Assembly (NCBI GenBank): GCA_038145405.1
Contig: JAYQPQ010000028.1
Coordinates: 1 to 24,107 of the forward strand
Origin: JAYQPQ01 sp038145405
GTDB lineage: Bacteria > Pseudomonadota > Gammaproteobacteria > Pseudomonadales > GM7GCV1
Direction of reading: 5' to 3'
Length of the DNA: 24,107 nucleotides
Position 1 is the first letter of the stretch. Each line of letters starts with the position of its first letter. The notes below the pieces were generated by a model. The model did no database searches, was not told where the DNA came from, and saw only the letters and a list, made by a program, of their open reading frames with translations. The translations under genes and the position numbers were made by a program. Below are positions 23,197-24,107 of this stretch, one piece after another.

Positions 23197-23877
23197 ATGT
23201 CTGATATCCGTCCTGTTTCCAGTCACAGTCCGGCCGATGTGCAAACCGCATCCGGCAGCCTGAATCCGGCAGCAGTTGCGGTGCTGCGCAATACCTACCT
23301 GCTGCTCGGCATGACACTCGCCTTCAGCGCCCTGATGGCGGTGCTGGGAATGGCCATCAACATGCCCTACCTGGGCCTGTGGATGCTGCTGCCCTATTTC
23401 GGCATCCTCTATGCGGTTGAGAAAACCAAGAATTCCGCCGCCGGTATTCTCTGGGTCTTTACCCTCACCGGCTGGCTGGGTCTTACCCTGGCTCCCATTT
23501 TGAGTGCCTATATCGCCGGCATCGGCTATAAGCCCATCCTGACGGCGCTGGGCGGCACCGCACTGATCTTCTTTGCTTCTTCCGGCTATGTTCTGTTGAC
23601 GCGCAAGGATATGAGCTTTATGACCGGCTTTCTGATGACAGGCATCCTGGTCGCCTTCGTCGCCGCCATTGCCAACATCTTCTTCCAGATGCAAGCGCTG
23701 GCCCTGGCGGTCAGCTGCATGTTCCTGGTTCTCAGCAGCGGCCTGATGATGTGGCAAACCAGTGCCATCGTGCACGGCGGCGAAACCAACTACATCAGCG
23801 CTACTGTCACGCTCTTCGTCAGCATCTACAACGTCTTCCTGTCCCTGCTCTCCCTGCTGGGTCTGTCGAACGACTAG
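23197..23877 (+). CDS. yccA: YccA, Bax inhibitor-1 family membrane protein
   Basis: A 226-residue inner-membrane protein with seven hydrophobic segments after a hydrophilic N-terminus of about 35 residues. It matches E. coli YccA through VLRNTYLLLGMTLAFSA, LGGTALIFFASSGYVLLTRKDMSF, VAAIANIFF and HGGETNYISATVTLFVSIYNVF. In E. coli, YccA is a substrate and inhibitor of the FtsH protease and protects SecY when translocons jam; that role is assumed here. ATG 23197 is preferred: AAGGAG ends ten bases upstream. The in-frame TTG at 23188 is only one base from that site. tusE follows after one base. Confidence 0.95.
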   Translation: MSDIRPVSSHSPADVQTASGSLNPAAVAVLRNTYLLLGMTLAFSALMAVLGMAINMPYLGLWMLLPYFGILYAVEKTKNSAAGILWVFTLTGWLGLTLAPILSAYIAGIGYKPILTALGGTALIFFASSGYVLLTRKDMSFMTGFLMTGILVAFVAAIANIFFQMQALALAVSCMFLVLSSGLMMWQTSAIVHGGETNYISATVTLFVSIYNVFLSLLSLLGLSND

Positions 23878-23878
23878 T

Positions 23879-24107
23879 ATGCTGGCGCTGTTCGGCCGGA
23901 CGCTGGAAACTACCAGCGAGGGGTTTCTGGTCCATGCCGAACAGTGGGACAGATCCGTGGCCGAGGCTCTGGCCGAGGCCCACGGGTTGGATTTGACCCC
24001 GGCGCATTGGCAAGTGCTTGAACTGCTGCGCAGCTATTGCGAAGCCGGCAATGAGCCGCCCTCGATGCGTCAGTTGGTCGGCCTACTTAAACCCCACCTG
24101 GGCGAAC
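23879..24107 (+). CDS. tusE: TusE/DsrC-family sulfur relay protein, 3' end outside window
   Basis: The visible 76 residues (MLALFGRTLETTSEGFLVHAEQWD...) match TusE: the opening beta hairpin, the W-containing loop, LDLTPAHWQVLELLRSYC, and NEPPSMRQLVGLLKPHLGE. TusE receives sulfur from TusBCD and hands it to MnmA for 2-thiolation of tRNA wobble uridine; DsrC relatives serve dissimilatory sulfur metabolism. The conserved C-terminal cysteine that carries the sulfur would lie just beyond the window, so TusE and DsrC cannot be separated here. The ATG is one base after the yccA stop without its own ribosome site, so coupling to yccA is likely. No tusD, tusC or tusB stands between them. Confidence 0.85.
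   Translation, partial: MLALFGRTLETTSEGFLVHAEQWDRSVAEALAEAHGLDLTPAHWQVLELLRSYCEAGNEPPSMRQLVGLLKPHLGE

Noticed and set aside
1..24107. Search for CRISPR arrays, insertion sequences, prophage genes, toxin-antitoxin pairs and tRNA/rRNA genes
   Set aside because: No regularly spaced repeats, transposase or integrase motifs, or RNA gene structures were seen; all long stretches are explained by housekeeping genes.

Overview
This window is a dense, roughly 60% GC stretch of housekeeping genes from a gammaproteobacterium. It most likely comes from the Pseudomonadales/Cellvibrionales side. LexA numbers exactly like the E. coli protein (A84-G85 cleavage site, S119/K156). TatD, YccA, TusE and PyrD are of the gammaproteobacterial type. 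The order mfd - csiV - nagZ - (small gene) - lexA - (two small genes) - topA resembles the Pseudomonas arrangement from memory, with several Pseudomonas genes (psrA, sulA) missing between. I see no rRNA, tRNA, insertion sequence, prophage or CRISPR array.

Layout. (1) 1-2323, plus strand: the 3' part of mfd, then a CsiV-like periplasmic protein gene. (2) 2314-4439, minus: nagZ (cell-wall recycling), coupled by an ATGA overlap to a YnaI-like MscS channel gene. (3) 4440-5672, plus: a small acidic DUF6763-like gene with its own promoter, then lexA behind a clear SOS box that lies inside a longer palindrome. (4) 5682-9673, minus: a conserved 165-residue membrane-anchored unknown with its own terminator, then topA, a DUF6586-like gene (TGATG-coupled to topA) and a 79-residue unknown. 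(5) 9769-12521, plus: slt and tatD. (6) 12518-15930, minus: pyrD, rlmL (RlmKL) and a glutaredoxin-like gene that overlaps the rlmL end. (7) 16233-23101, plus: a six-gene MoxR/Bat cluster (moxR, DUF58, DUF4381, batA-like VWA, batB/batC-like VWA-TPR fusion, batD) with gaps or overlaps of only a few bases. (8) 23197 to the end, plus: yccA and the start of a tusE/dsrC-family gene cut by the window edge.

How the genes fit together. DNA repair and topology (mfd, lexA, topA, tatD) and peptidoglycan upkeep (csiV, nagZ, slt) recur on the left half. The centre-right carries pyrimidine synthesis and 23S rRNA methylation. The right end is an envelope-stress type AAA+/VWA chaperone system followed by YccA, a modulator of FtsH. 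Three genes (nagZ, slt, moxR) appear to use TTG starts, each with a strong Shine-Dalgarno sequence; lexA, tatD and the DUF4381 gene use GTG. No clearly new system stands out. The most interesting points are the extended lexA operator palindrome, the BatB/BatC fusion with a long acidic tail, the yccA-tusE junction without tusBCD, and several small conserved unknowns tied to topA and lexA.
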